From assembly GCA_029068665.1 (NCBI GenBank), contig JAIECC010000007.1, positions 1 through 14,501 on the forward strand: DNA of 14,501 nucleotides, in the 5' to 3' direction. Origin of the DNA: Lachnospiraceae bacterium (GTDB taxonomy: Bacteria > Bacillota > Clostridia > Lachnospirales > Lachnospiraceae). A program made the translations under genes and the position numbers. The notes beneath the pieces are model-generated. The model worked only from the letters and a program-made list of their open reading frames with translations, was not told the DNA's origin and searched no databases. Positions 7,564-14,501 of the stretch are shown piece after piece. The stretch's first letter is position 1. Each line of letters begins with the position of its first letter.

Positions 7564-8850
7564 ATGAAGCATAAAACGAATAGAATTATAAAGCGAGTGA
7601 CCGGTGTTACCCTGATTGTCGCAGCCACCCTTTCCCTTTTTGCCTGCAGGGGAACTACCGTACAGACACAGGCAGAAAATTTAACAAAGGATTTGAATGC
7701 AGAATCGGTTACAAACCGGGAACTGGATGATACCTTCCGTCTGGCTGCTGCGGATTTTTCCTTTGCATTATTTCAGCAAAGTTCAGCAGAGGATGTGAAT
7801 GCAGGAAAGAATATTCTGATTTCTCCGGAATCGGTGCTTTCTGCCTTAGCTATGACTGCCAACGGTGCCAATGGACAGACCCTTGCGGAAATGGAGGAGG
7901 TTCTGTGCGGCGGTATGGAAATCCATTCCTTTAATGAATATATGTACACCTATCATAACAGACTGACTGCCACAAAGGACGTTACCTTTCATCTTGCAAA
8001 TTCCATCTGGCTAAAGGATGAACCTGAGCTTCAGGTAAAGGAAGACTTTCTGCAGACAGACCGGAACTATTACAATGCAGATATTTTTCAGGCGGATTTT
8101 GACACGGATACGGTAGCAGATATCAATCAATGGGTGGATGTGAATACCAATGGCATGATTCCACAGCTTTTGACGGAGATTCCCGAAGGAGCGGAGCTGT
8201 ATCTGATTAATGCCCTTGCTTTTGAGGGAGAGTGGGAAAACTCTTATGAAGAGAAGCGGATCAATGAAGCCGGCACTTTCACTGATTATCTGGGAAATGA
8301 AGAAACGGTGACGATGTTAAGAAGTACAGAGACCCAGTACATTGCCGGCGAGCATGTGACAGGATTTGTTAAAAATTACAAAGGCGGTGATTATGCCTTT
8401 CTGGCACTTTTGCCGGAGGAAGGTATCCGGGTGGAGGATTACATTGCTTCCTTAAATGGAGAAGATTTTCTTGCTCTATATGATAATCGGATGTATCAGG
8501 AGGTTCTGGTAGAGATACCGGAATTCACATATGACTATGATACAGAACTGAAGGATGCCCTTTCTTCCATGGGGATGGAGGATGCCTTTGAACCAGGGGC
8601 GGATTTCAGTAATATGGCGGAAACCGATCTGTACATCAGCCGGGTGCTTCACAAAACTCATATTCAGGTAGACCGGGCAGGAACCAAGGCGGCGGCCGTT
8701 ACTGCAGTTGAAATGTCAAAAGCGTCCGATGTTGAAATGGATGTGACAGAACCGCCCAGAGTATATCTGAATCGTCCATTTGTATACGCGATTGTTGATA
8801 CAGAAACCGGGCTGCCAGTTTTCCTTGGTGCAGTGAATACCATTGAGTAA
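7564..8850 (+). CDS. Serpin-family protease inhibitor, predicted lipoprotein
   Basis: A 428-aa serpin: a suicide inhibitor of serine or cysteine proteases that traps its target after cleavage of an exposed reactive loop. The start is supported by AGGAGG (7551-7556), 7 nt before ATG. Residues 1-27 form a positively charged, hydrophobic signal ending LSLFAC with C28 as likely lipid-attachment Cys (Phe before Ala is slightly atypical), so the protein is probably anchored outside the membrane. Serpin landmarks are NQWVDVNTNG (188-197), INALAFEGEW, VLVEIPEF, and the C-terminal LNRPFVYAIVD (402-412). The hinge is intact: G373 (P15), T374, then AAAVT, small residues as in inhibitory serpins. By strict spacing P1 would be near A387, but the segment from hinge to the PP that precedes the shutter strand is about 7 residues longer than in alpha-1-antitrypsin, so P1 is uncertain. 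The gene appears monocistronic and follows the hairpin-rich spacer. The target protease is unknown. Confidence 0.93.
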   Translation: MKHKTNRIIKRVTGVTLIVAATLSLFACRGTTVQTQAENLTKDLNAESVTNRELDDTFRLAAADFSFALFQQSSAEDVNAGKNILISPESVLSALAMTANGANGQTLAEMEEVLCGGMEIHSFNEYMYTYHNRLTATKDVTFHLANSIWLKDEPELQVKEDFLQTDRNYYNADIFQADFDTDTVADINQWVDVNTNGMIPQLLTEIPEGAELYLINALAFEGEWENSYEEKRINEAGTFTDYLGNEETVTMLRSTETQYIAGEHVTGFVKNYKGGDYAFLALLPEEGIRVEDYIASLNGEDFLALYDNRMYQEVLVEIPEFTYDYDTELKDALSSMGMEDAFEPGADFSNMAETDLYISRVLHKTHIQVDRAGTKAAAVTAVEMSKASDVEMDVTEPPRVYLNRPFVYAIVDTETGLPVFLGAVNTIE

Positions 8851-8909
8851 ATACCCTGTGGCAGTTTCAGGCAGATATAACAGGAAATTTGACAAAATTA
8901 AAAAAAGTG

Positions 8910-8960
8910 CTTGCTTTTTGCTAGGCTCTTTGTTATACTAACAAAGTCGCAGAAAGCAAG
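8910..8960. repeat. Nested inverted repeat around the tRNA-Glu promoter
   Basis: The outer arms CTTGCTTTTTGC (8910-8921) and GCAGAAAGCAAG (8949-8960) are complementary over 12 positions with one wobble. The inner arms TTTGTTA (8929-8935) and TAACAAA (8939-8945) are perfect and flank TAC inside the -10 box. The two are offset by about 2 bp and the gaps between them are unequal (7 and 3 nt). It could be an operator, a cruciform, or a hairpin in read-through RNA from the serpin gene; no T-run follows. Confidence 0.6.
8911..8939 (+). promoter_or_regulatory. Candidate sigma-A promoter of tRNA-Glu, extended -10
   Basis: TTGCTT (8911-8916) and TATACT (8934-8939) are spaced by exactly 17 nt. TG at 8931-8932 gives an extended -10 (TGnTATACT). 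The predicted start is near 8946, about 20 nt before the tRNA. A better -35 hexamer TTGACA at 8889-8894 is 39 nt from this -10, too far to pair with it. Confidence 0.65.
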
Positions 8961-8966
8961 TAATAT

Positions 8967-9038
8967 GGTTCGTTGGTCAAGCGGCTAAGACGTCGCCCTC
9001 TCACGGCGAAAACAGGGGTTCGATTCCCCTACGAACTG
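8967..9038 (+). tRNA. tRNA-Glu (anticodon CUC)
   Basis: The cloverleaf folds fully. Acceptor GGTTCGT pairs with ACGAACT (one wobble at position 1), the D arm follows with AAGCGGCTAA as loop, and the anticodon stem TCGCC/GGCGA encloses loop CTCTCAC with anticodon CTC. The T arm AGGGG/CCCCT encloses TTCGATT. The discriminator is G at 9038 and CCA is not encoded. The anticodon reads GAG. The gene has its own promoter and terminator, so it is a single-gene transcript. Confidence 0.95.
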
Positions 9039-9043
9039 CTATA

Positions 9044-9073
9044 AGTATCGGAGATTGAATCCGGTACTTTTTT
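9044..9073 (+). terminator. Intrinsic terminator of tRNA-Glu
   Basis: Stem AGTATCGG (9044-9051) with CCGGTACT (9061-9068), 8 bp with one wobble and a 9-nt loop, followed directly by a run of T (9068-9073). It sits a few bases after the tRNA 3' end. Confidence 0.88.
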
Positions 9074-9163
9074 GTTTTAAATTCATTTATTTTACAGGAT
9101 ATTAACATACCTTACCATATTTTGCATATACTAGTTCCAAACGATATTTGGTGAAAACAGTCT

Positions 9164-10444
9164 ATGGATATTACACGAACACCTTCACAAACCACTTCGC
9201 CTGCTTCCGGTGCTGCCGAACAGGGGCGAATCCGGTTTGAAATCAATTCGGCATTGGGACGGATTCCCATTGCCAATGCACGCATTTCCATATCCAATAC
9301 CGGAGGCGGTGGAGGAGTACTGGAAGAAGTGGAAACAGATGCCAATGGAATGACGGAAGAAATCAGTCTGGACGCTCCGCCTTTGGAATATTCCATGGAG
9401 CCTACGGATAATCAGCCTTATGCGGAATATAATATCCGAGTCACTGCACCCGGATTTGAGGAACGATTTTTTTCCGGTGTACAGATTTTTTCCAATGAAA
9501 CAGCCATACAGTTTGCTGCCATGCAGCCCACAGAAGGCACACAGGAAGAATATAACCCTACGGTGATTTCGGGGCATACCTTGTGGGAGGAATTCCCGCC
9601 TAAGATACCGGAGGAAGAAATCAAACCAACCAATGAATCCGGAGAAATTGTTTTGAATCAGGTAGTTGTGCCGGAATATATTGTAGTCCATGATGGCGCC
9701 CCTACGGATTCTACTGCTGAAAACTATTATATACGTTATAAGGATTATATTAAGAATGTGGCTTCCTGCGAAATCTATTCCACCTGGCCGGAAGCCTGTA
9801 TCGAAGCAAATGTACTGGCGATTATGTCTTTTACCCTGAATCGGGTTTACACAGAATGGTATCGGAATAAAGGCTACAGCTTTACCATTACCAGTTCTAC
9901 CGCTTATGACCATAAGTGGGTATACGGAAAATCCAGCTATGAAAGTATTGATGCAGTGGTTGACCGGCTCTATACCTCTTATCTGTCCAGACCAAATGTA
10001 AAGCAGCCGATTTTGACCCAGTATTGTGACGGAAAACGGGTGACCTGTCCGAACTGGATGAGTCAGTGGGGCAGTAAATATCTGGCTGATAAGAACTATT
10101 CTGCCATCCAGATTCTGAAAAACTATTATGGAGATACCATATATATTAATAATGCCACTGCTGTATCCGGTGTGCCGTTATCCTGGCCGGGAGATTCCCT
10201 GCAGAATGGTTCCTCCGGTGATGCGGTGCGTACCATTCAGGAACAGTTGAACCGGATTTCGAATAATTATCCGGCGATTCCGAAGATTGCAGTAGATGGA
10301 ATCTATGGACCACGGACGGAAGAGGCAGTAAAGGTGTTCCAGAAGGTATTTAAGCTGCCGCAGACCGGGGTGGTGGATTATCGGACCTGGTACAAAATTT
10401 CTGAAATCTATGTTGGAGTTACCAGAATTGCAGAATTGGTTTAA
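9164..10444 (+). CDS. SpoIID-like / peptidoglycan-binding domain protein
   Basis: A 426-aa protein with no signal peptide or membrane helix. Residues about 20-125 look like a small beta-sandwich of the carboxypeptidase-regulatory/Cna-B kind (ANARISISNT, TDANGMTEE, VTAPGFEE). Residues about 165-320 resemble the SpoIID/LytB family of peptidoglycan lytic proteins: WPEACIEANVLAI resembles the segment around the catalytic Glu of SpoIID (candidate E210), and WMSQWGSKYLAD with ILKNYYGDTIYI matches the family's C-terminal signature. Residues about 345-412 form a PG_binding_1 domain with VDGIYGPRTEEAVKVFQ and TGVVDYRTW. ATG 9164 is the first start after an in-frame stop at 9152; the ribosome site is weak (GGTGA). 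CATATACTA at 9125-9133 fits the -10 pattern CATANNNTA of mother-cell sigma E/K promoters, but I see no good -35. A role in spore cortex or coat is likely but inferred; a Clostridia spore-wall protein would explain the absent export signal. Confidence 0.75.
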   Translation: MDITRTPSQTTSPASGAAEQGRIRFEINSALGRIPIANARISISNTGGGGGVLEEVETDANGMTEEISLDAPPLEYSMEPTDNQPYAEYNIRVTAPGFEERFFSGVQIFSNETAIQFAAMQPTEGTQEEYNPTVISGHTLWEEFPPKIPEEEIKPTNESGEIVLNQVVVPEYIVVHDGAPTDSTAENYYIRYKDYIKNVASCEIYSTWPEACIEANVLAIMSFTLNRVYTEWYRNKGYSFTITSSTAYDHKWVYGKSSYESIDAVVDRLYTSYLSRPNVKQPILTQYCDGKRVTCPNWMSQWGSKYLADKNYSAIQILKNYYGDTIYINNATAVSGVPLSWPGDSLQNGSSGDAVRTIQEQLNRISNNYPAIPKIAVDGIYGPRTEEAVKVFQKVFKLPQTGVVDYRTWYKISEIYVGVTRIAELV

Positions 10445-10456
10445 ATCTGCTATACT
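10428..10456 (+). promoter_or_regulatory. Candidate promoter of the ABC exporter operon
   Basis: TTGCAG (10428-10433) and TATACT (10451-10456) are 17 nt apart, with TG at 10448-10449 giving an extended -10. The -35 matches consensus at only three positions. It overlaps the last codons of the preceding gene and would give a 5' leader of about 100 nt. Confidence 0.5.
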
Positions 10457-10482
10457 ATCCACGATATTTATGCAGTATAGCA
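10448..10482. repeat. 9-bp inverted repeat overlapping the -10 box: possible operator
   Basis: TGCTATACT (10448-10456) and AGTATAGCA (10474-10482) are perfect reverse complements with a 17-nt gap. The left arm is the extended -10 itself and the gap would contain the transcription start, a typical position for a repressor site. No T-run follows, so it is not a standard terminator of the gene upstream. Confidence 0.5.
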
Positions 10483-10559
10483 AAATCTGGAATAAATGGA
10501 ACAGGATTCCACAACATACATGACAATGATTATATTGGTAAGACAGACAGGAGACCATC

Positions 10560-12293
10560 GTGAAAAAGTTATTGATTTACCTAAAAGATTATAAGAAGGA
10601 AAGCATTCTGGCACCATTATTCAAGATGCTGGAAGCTTCCTTCGAGCTTTTTGTACCATTGGTAATGGCGGCTATTATGGATGTTGGAATTGCCGGACAG
10701 GACATGCCCTATATCTGGAAAATGGCAGGAATTCTGCTGTTTCTGGCAGTTATCGGACTGACCTGTTCTCTGACGGCACAATACTTTGCAGCAAAGGCCG
10801 CTGTAGGTTTTGCTGCAAAGCTGAAGCATGCCTTATTCCGTCATATTCAAAACTTCTCTTTTTCTGAAATCGATGAAGCAGGAACGGCGACCCTGATTAC
10901 AAGGATGACCAGTGACATGAATCAGGTGCAGAATGGGGTAAATATGGTACTCCGTCTGTTTCTCCGTTCTCCATTTATTGTATTTGGTGCCATGATTATG
11001 GCGTTTACCATTGACTGGAAGGCGGCACTTATTTTTGTAGTTGCCATTCCTTTATTATCCATTGTGGTATTTGGTATTATGCTGATCAGTATTCCAAGAT
11101 TCCGTAAGGTACAGGAGGGAGTGGACAAGGTTCTTGGCATTACCCGGGAGAATCTTACCGGTGTCCGGGTCATTCGGGCATTTAATCAGGAAGAAGAGGA
11201 GCGGAACCGATTTCATCTGAATAATGAGGATTTGACAAAGCTGCAATTAATCGTAGGGCGTATCTCTGCTTTTATGAATCCGGTTACCTTTATCATTGTA
11301 AATGCGGCTGTGATTGCCTTGATTTGGACCGGAGCCATTCAGGTGGATACGGGGGTTCTGACCCAGGGTGAAGTGGTGGCATTGATTAACTACATGAATC
11401 AGATTCTGGTAGAACTGGTAAAGCTGGCGAATCTGATCATTACCATTACCAAAGCCGTTGCCTGTGGAAACCGGATTCAGTCTGTATTCGAAATGGAAAC
11501 CAGCCAGAGCTTTCCGGAGGAACCGGTGGAGGAGGATACCAGCGGGGAGATCATCGTAGACTTTCAGGATGTTTCCTTTGCATATAAGAATGCCGGAGAT
11601 GAGGCGCTGAGTCATTTGAATCTACAGGTAAGGCGGGGAGAAACCATTGGCATCATTGGAGGTACCGGTTCCGGAAAGACCACCTTTATTCATTTACTGC
11701 CAAGATTCTACGATGCAACAAAGGGACAGGTTCTGGTGGATGGTGTTGACGTAAGGGCTTATCCAAAGGAACAATTACGCAATAAAATCGGTATTGTTAT
11801 GCAAAAGGCAGTATTGTTCAAGGGAAGTATCCGGGAAAATCTGCTATGGGGAAATGCAGAGGCGGAAGACCCGGCTCTTTATAAGGCACTGGAAACTGCC
11901 CAGGCATTAGAGGTAGTAAAACAAAAGGATGGAGGGCTGGATGCCATGATTTCCCAAGGAGGAAAGAACCTGTCCGGCGGACAGCGGCAGCGGCTGACCA
12001 TTGCCAGAGCTTTGGTACGGGAGCCGGAAATCCTGATTCTGGACGACAGCACCTCTGCACTGGACTATGCAACAGATGCAAAGCTTCGGAAGGCCTTGCA
12101 GGAAATGGAGCAAAAACCTACGATATTTATCGTATCCCAGCGGACGGCTTCCATCCAGCATGCGGACCGGATTGTGGTACTGGATGACGGTGAAGTGACC
12201 GGTATTGGTACCCATGAGGAATTATTAAAGAACTGCGAAGTTTATCAGGAGATTTATCATTCTCAGTTCAAGAAGGAGGTGCAGGGAGCATGA
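10560..12293 (+). CDS. ABC exporter subunit with degenerate ATP site (heterodimeric, multidrug-type)
   Basis: A 577-aa half-transporter: six-helix exporter domain (1-310), then a nucleotide-binding domain. It starts at GTG 10560, with AGGAG (10549-10553) 6 nt upstream. Walker A is GGTGSGKTT (K373) and the signature is canonical LSGGQRQR (471-478). However, Walker B reads LILDDSTSALD: the catalytic Glu is Asp (D496) after D495. The switch His is Gln (Q527 in IVSQRTASI). This matches the degenerate partner of heterodimeric exporters such as TM287/288 and BmrCD, in which only one composite site hydrolyses ATP well. The gene overlaps its partner by 4 nt (ATGA), so the two are made together. The substrate is not deducible; drugs, lipids or peptides are all possible. 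Confidence 0.93.
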   Translation: MKKLLIYLKDYKKESILAPLFKMLEASFELFVPLVMAAIMDVGIAGQDMPYIWKMAGILLFLAVIGLTCSLTAQYFAAKAAVGFAAKLKHALFRHIQNFSFSEIDEAGTATLITRMTSDMNQVQNGVNMVLRLFLRSPFIVFGAMIMAFTIDWKAALIFVVAIPLLSIVVFGIMLISIPRFRKVQEGVDKVLGITRENLTGVRVIRAFNQEEEERNRFHLNNEDLTKLQLIVGRISAFMNPVTFIIVNAAVIALIWTGAIQVDTGVLTQGEVVALINYMNQILVELVKLANLIITITKAVACGNRIQSVFEMETSQSFPEEPVEEDTSGEIIVDFQDVSFAYKNAGDEALSHLNLQVRRGETIGIIGGTGSGKTTFIHLLPRFYDATKGQVLVDGVDVRAYPKEQLRNKIGIVMQKAVLFKGSIRENLLWGNAEAEDPALYKALETAQALEVVKQKDGGLDAMISQGGKNLSGGQRQRLTIARALVREPEILILDDSTSALDYATDAKLRKALQEMEQKPTIFIVSQRTASIQHADRIVVLDDGEVTGIGTHEELLKNCEVYQEIYHSQFKKEVQGA

Positions 12294-14053
12294 AGCAGTC
12301 TGGTGGCAAGGGTTCTGCCGGAACCTTGAAGAAATTAATGCGTTATTTAAGACGTTACTGGTTCTTTTTAATTATTTCCATTGTAATGTCCTTTATCAGC
12401 GTTGCCCTGACCTTATATATCCCAATTCTTACCGGTAATGCGGTAGACTTCATTCTGAAGCCGGGGAAGGTGGATTTTTCCGCAATCCTTCAAATCATAA
12501 CGACCATGGGAATCTGTATTGGTATTACGGCACTGGCGCAGTGGATTATGAATATCTGCAACAACAAGATGACCTATTGCATTGTCCGGGATGTACGGCG
12601 GGATGCCTTTGACAAAATGGAGCAGCTGCCATTGAAGTATCTGGACAGCCATACCAGCGGGGAAATTGTCAGCCGGATCATTGCAGATGTAGACCAGTTT
12701 GCAGATGGATTATTAATGGGCTTTACCCAGCTGTTTACCAGCATTGTTACCATATTGGGAACCCTGATTTCCATGCTGACTATTCATCCCGGTGTTACAT
12801 TGGTGGTAGTGTGCATTACACCGATATCTTTGTTTGTGGCTGCTTTTATCGCGAAAAAGACCTATCATATGTTTCAGAAGCAGTCAGAGACCAGAGGAGA
12901 ACAAACCGGATTTATTGATGAAATGATTGGGAATCTGAAGGTGGTACAGGCCTATAACCGGGAAGCGGCCTCTATGGAGACCTTTGATGAAGTGAATGAG
13001 CGCTTAAAACAGAGTTCTTTGAAAGCGATTTTCTTTTCCTCCATTACCAATCCGGCTACCCGCTTTGTCAACAGTCTGGTTTATGCCGGTGTTGGAATTG
13101 CCGGTGCAATTGTTGCCATTCATGGTGGTATTACTGGTATTTCTGTTGGTCAGCTGACTACCTTCTTAGGCTATGCAAACCAGTATACCAAGCCGTTTAA
13201 TGAAATATCCGGTGTTATTACCGAATTGCAGAATGCTCTTGCCTGTGCTGCCAGAATCTTTGAATTGATTGACGAAGAGCCACAGCTTCCGGATGCAGCA
13301 GATGCAGTTGTACTGGAACATGTAGAAGGAAATGTTGGAATTGAGGATGTATCCTTTTCGTATGTACCGGAGCAGACCCTGCTGCAGCATGTGAATCTAA
13401 AGGTCAGGGCAGGCCAGCGGATTGCCATTGTAGGACCTACCGGATGTGGAAAGACAACATTAATCAACCTGTTAATGCGGTTCTATGATGTAAATGAAGG
13501 CAGGATTCTTGTAGAAGGACAGGATATTCGGAATGTGACCCGAACCAGTCTGCGGGATTCCTATGGAATGGTATTGCAGGAAACCTGGCTGAAGACCGGA
13601 ACCGTCCGGGAAAATATTGCCATGGGCAGATCGGATGCTACGGAAGAAGAAATCATGGAGGCAGCCAGACTGTCTCATGCCCATAGCTTTATCAAGCGGC
13701 TGCCACAGGGCTATGATACCATGATAAATGAAGGCAGCGATAGTTTGTCTCAGGGACAAAAACAGCTGCTGTGCATTGCCAGAGTCATGCTTTGCAGACC
13801 GCCAATGCTGATTTTAGACGAAGCAACTTCCTCCATTGATACCAGAACGGAAATCCGTATTCAGAAGGCATTTAATAAATTAATGGAAGGACGGACCAGC
13901 TTTATTGTAGCCCACCGTTTGTCCACCATACAGGAAGCAGACATTATCTTGGTAATGAAAGACGGCAACATAATCGAACAGGGAAGCCACGAAGAACTCC
14001 TGAACCAGCAAGGCTTCTACTACAATTTGTATAATAGTCAGTTTGCAGTTTAG
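12290..14053 (+). CDS. ABC exporter subunit with catalytic ATP site (partner of preceding gene)
   Basis: A 587-aa half-transporter with six predicted membrane helices (about 20-310) and a C-terminal ATPase domain. A strong AAGGAGG (12273-12279) within the end of the first gene precedes ATG 12290. Walker A is GPTGCGKTT (K388), Walker B is LILDEATSSID with catalytic E511, and the switch His is H542 in IVAHRLSTI. The signature is LSQGQ (486-490) instead of LSGGQ. Its motors complement the first subunit: this protein's Walker motifs with the partner's LSGGQ make the active site, while its altered signature faces the partner's Asp/Gln site. Assembly as a heterodimer in the cytoplasmic membrane follows from established work on this exporter type. 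No intrinsic terminator is seen after the stop codon. Confidence 0.94.
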   Translation: MKQSGGKGSAGTLKKLMRYLRRYWFFLIISIVMSFISVALTLYIPILTGNAVDFILKPGKVDFSAILQIITTMGICIGITALAQWIMNICNNKMTYCIVRDVRRDAFDKMEQLPLKYLDSHTSGEIVSRIIADVDQFADGLLMGFTQLFTSIVTILGTLISMLTIHPGVTLVVVCITPISLFVAAFIAKKTYHMFQKQSETRGEQTGFIDEMIGNLKVVQAYNREAASMETFDEVNERLKQSSLKAIFFSSITNPATRFVNSLVYAGVGIAGAIVAIHGGITGISVGQLTTFLGYANQYTKPFNEISGVITELQNALACAARIFELIDEEPQLPDAADAVVLEHVEGNVGIEDVSFSYVPEQTLLQHVNLKVRAGQRIAIVGPTGCGKTTLINLLMRFYDVNEGRILVEGQDIRNVTRTSLRDSYGMVLQETWLKTGTVRENIAMGRSDATEEEIMEAARLSHAHSFIKRLPQGYDTMINEGSDSLSQGQKQLLCIARVMLCRPPMLILDEATSSIDTRTEIRIQKAFNKLMEGRTSFIVAHRLSTIQEADIILVMKDGNIIEQGSHEELLNQQGFYYNLYNSQFAV

Positions 14054-14065
14054 CATGAGCCATGC

Positions 14066-14129
14066 CATGTCTGACATCAATGCAAGCACTTGAGCTTGCT
14101 CAAAAGGGCTTGCATTGATGTTGGACATG
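14066..14129. repeat. 22-bp hairpin with inner hairpin
   Basis: The arms 14066-14087 and 14108-14129 pair over 22 bp with two adjacent wobble pairs and no bulge. The 20-nt loop holds a second stem, TTGAG (14090-14094) with CTCAA (14099-14103). It begins 13 nt after the exporter stop codon. No T-run follows, so it is unlikely to be an ordinary terminator, though it could protect the 3' end of the mRNA. Confidence 0.8.
14083..14125 (+). repeat. 43-bp perfect direct repeat, copy A
   Basis: It begins CAAGCACTTGAGC and ends GCATTGATGTTGGA, and is identical to 14242-14284. It comprises the loop and right arm of the 22-bp hairpin plus the last five bases of the left arm. Confidence 0.9.
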
Positions 14130-14145
14130 ATAGGGCGAAGCCCGT

Positions 14146-14187
14146 GACCGAGCGAAACAAAGTGGAGCGAGGTGCATGGCGGGAGCC
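14146..14187 (+). repeat. Degenerate direct repeat, unit 1
   Basis: It begins GACCGAGC and ends GGGAGCC, and shares the exact 17-mer GCGAGGTGCATGGCGGG (14167-14183) with unit 2 at 14206-14242. The middle differs in length. Confidence 0.7.
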
Positions 14188-14205
14188 AGAAAGGGAAGTG
14201 AAGTG

Positions 14206-14242
14206 GACCGAGCCGTAAGGCGAGGTGCATGGCGGGGGAGCC
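14206..14242 (+). repeat. Degenerate direct repeat, unit 2
   Basis: It begins GACCGAGC and ends GGGAGCC, with the 17-mer shared with unit 1 at 14220-14236. It abuts copy B of the 43-bp repeat. Confidence 0.7.
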
Positions 14243-14284
14243 AAGCACTTGAGCTTGCTCAAAAGGGCTTGCATTGATGTTGGA
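14242..14284 (+). repeat. 43-bp perfect direct repeat, copy B (lacks the full left hairpin arm)
   Basis: Identical to 14083-14125. The bases upstream (GGGGGAGC) do not match the left arm of the hairpin, so this copy cannot form the 22-bp stem by itself; only CAAGC/GCTTG and the inner TTGAG/CTCAA remain. Confidence 0.9.
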
Positions 14285-14384
14285 TTAGAGGTTACCATTT
14301 ACATGCTTGACGATTTAATGATATACTTGTTTCAGTAAATTAAGGCATATAGATTGTATTGCTTGTCAGAAAGGAAATGAGTAT

Positions 14385-14501
14385 ATGGAAGAAGAAAGTT
14401 TGGGACAGCGGACTGCTGATAGAATAAGAAACATGATACTTACGGAAAATGTATATAAGTTTGGTGATAGGCTTCAAAACGAAAATATGCTTTCTGAGAA
14501 A
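14385..14501 (+). CDS. GntR-family transcriptional regulator, 3'-truncated
   Basis: The first 39 codons of a gene running off the window. The start ATG 14385 is preceded by AAGGA (14371-14375). The peptide has the N-terminal winged-helix pattern of GntR regulators: ADRIRNMILTENVYKFGDRL followed by QNENMLSEK, which corresponds to the usual ...I..G.Y.PGDRLPNE..LSE.... The recognition helix and the effector-binding domain are outside the window, so the subfamily (FadR, HutC or others) cannot be told. It may or may not be related to the exporter operon, from which it is separated by the repeat block. Confidence 0.8.
   Translation, partial: MEEESLGQRTADRIRNMILTENVYKFGDRLQNENMLSEK

Larger units (their letters stand above)
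14054..14384. other. Gene-free repeat block before the GntR gene
   Basis: This 331-nt stretch consists mostly of repeats (14058-14285), listed separately, plus an AT-rich leader before the regulator. Small minus-strand frames across it contain internally repeated peptide segments only because the DNA is repeated; they lack support as genes. GGGCGAAGCCC at 14134-14144 forms a tight 4-bp hairpin with a GAA loop. Confidence 0.7.

Noticed and set aside
8889..8939. TTGACA at 8889 paired with TATACT at 8934 as promoter
   Set aside because: The 39-nt spacing is far outside the workable range; TTGCTT at 8911 has the correct 17 nt.
9185..9913. A 242-codon minus-strand frame opposite the SpoIID-like gene
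   Set aside because: Composition is Ile/Arg/Phe-rich nonsense without a domain pattern; the + strand frame encodes recognisable domains.
13880..14298. Minus-strand frames over the tail repeat block with repeated peptide segments
   Set aside because: They overlap the end of the exporter gene and the repeats, have no clear ribosome site, and their internal repetition simply reflects the 43-bp DNA repeat.
14307..14327. TTGACG and TATACT as promoter for the GntR gene
   Set aside because: Only 9 nt separate the hexamers, too short, and no other convincing pair was found.

Overview
The window reads as chromosomal DNA of a low-to-moderate GC Clostridia member, most likely a Lachnospiraceae-type gut anaerobe. 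This is inferred from the block rseP-ispG-polC (membrane protease, non-mevalonate isoprenoid enzyme, Gram-positive PolC), from strong AGGAGG ribosome sites, and from a tRNA gene without encoded CCA. Genus cannot be fixed from sequence alone. All confident protein genes lie on the + strand.

Region 1 (1-6898) is a housekeeping block: the 3' part of rseP (its first codons lie outside the window), ispG and polC. Spacing is short and no terminator is visible, so co-transcription is plausible. Region 2 (6899-7563) has no convincing gene. It holds two copies, in opposite orientation, of an unnamed hairpin element with an 89-nt core. The cores are about 80% identical. Their apical and basal stems differ in sequence but stay complementary. 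This is the most interesting feature here.

Region 3 (7564-10444) carries a predicted lipoprotein serpin, a tRNA-Glu(CUC) gene with its own promoter and intrinsic terminator, and a signal-less protein with a beta-sandwich-like N-terminus, a SpoIID-like middle and a C-terminal peptidoglycan-binding domain. Region 4 (10445-14053) is a two-gene operon for a heterodimeric ABC exporter. Its subunits overlap by 4 nt and show the typical split between one consensus and one degenerate ATP site. A palindrome overlaps its candidate promoter.

Region 5 (14054-14384) is a second gene-free block built from a 22-bp hairpin, a 43-bp perfect direct repeat and shorter degenerate repeats. The window ends in the first 39 codons of a GntR-type regulator. 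The two hairpin/repeat blocks sit between functionally unrelated genes and behave like intergenic repeat families rather than parts of the flanking operons.
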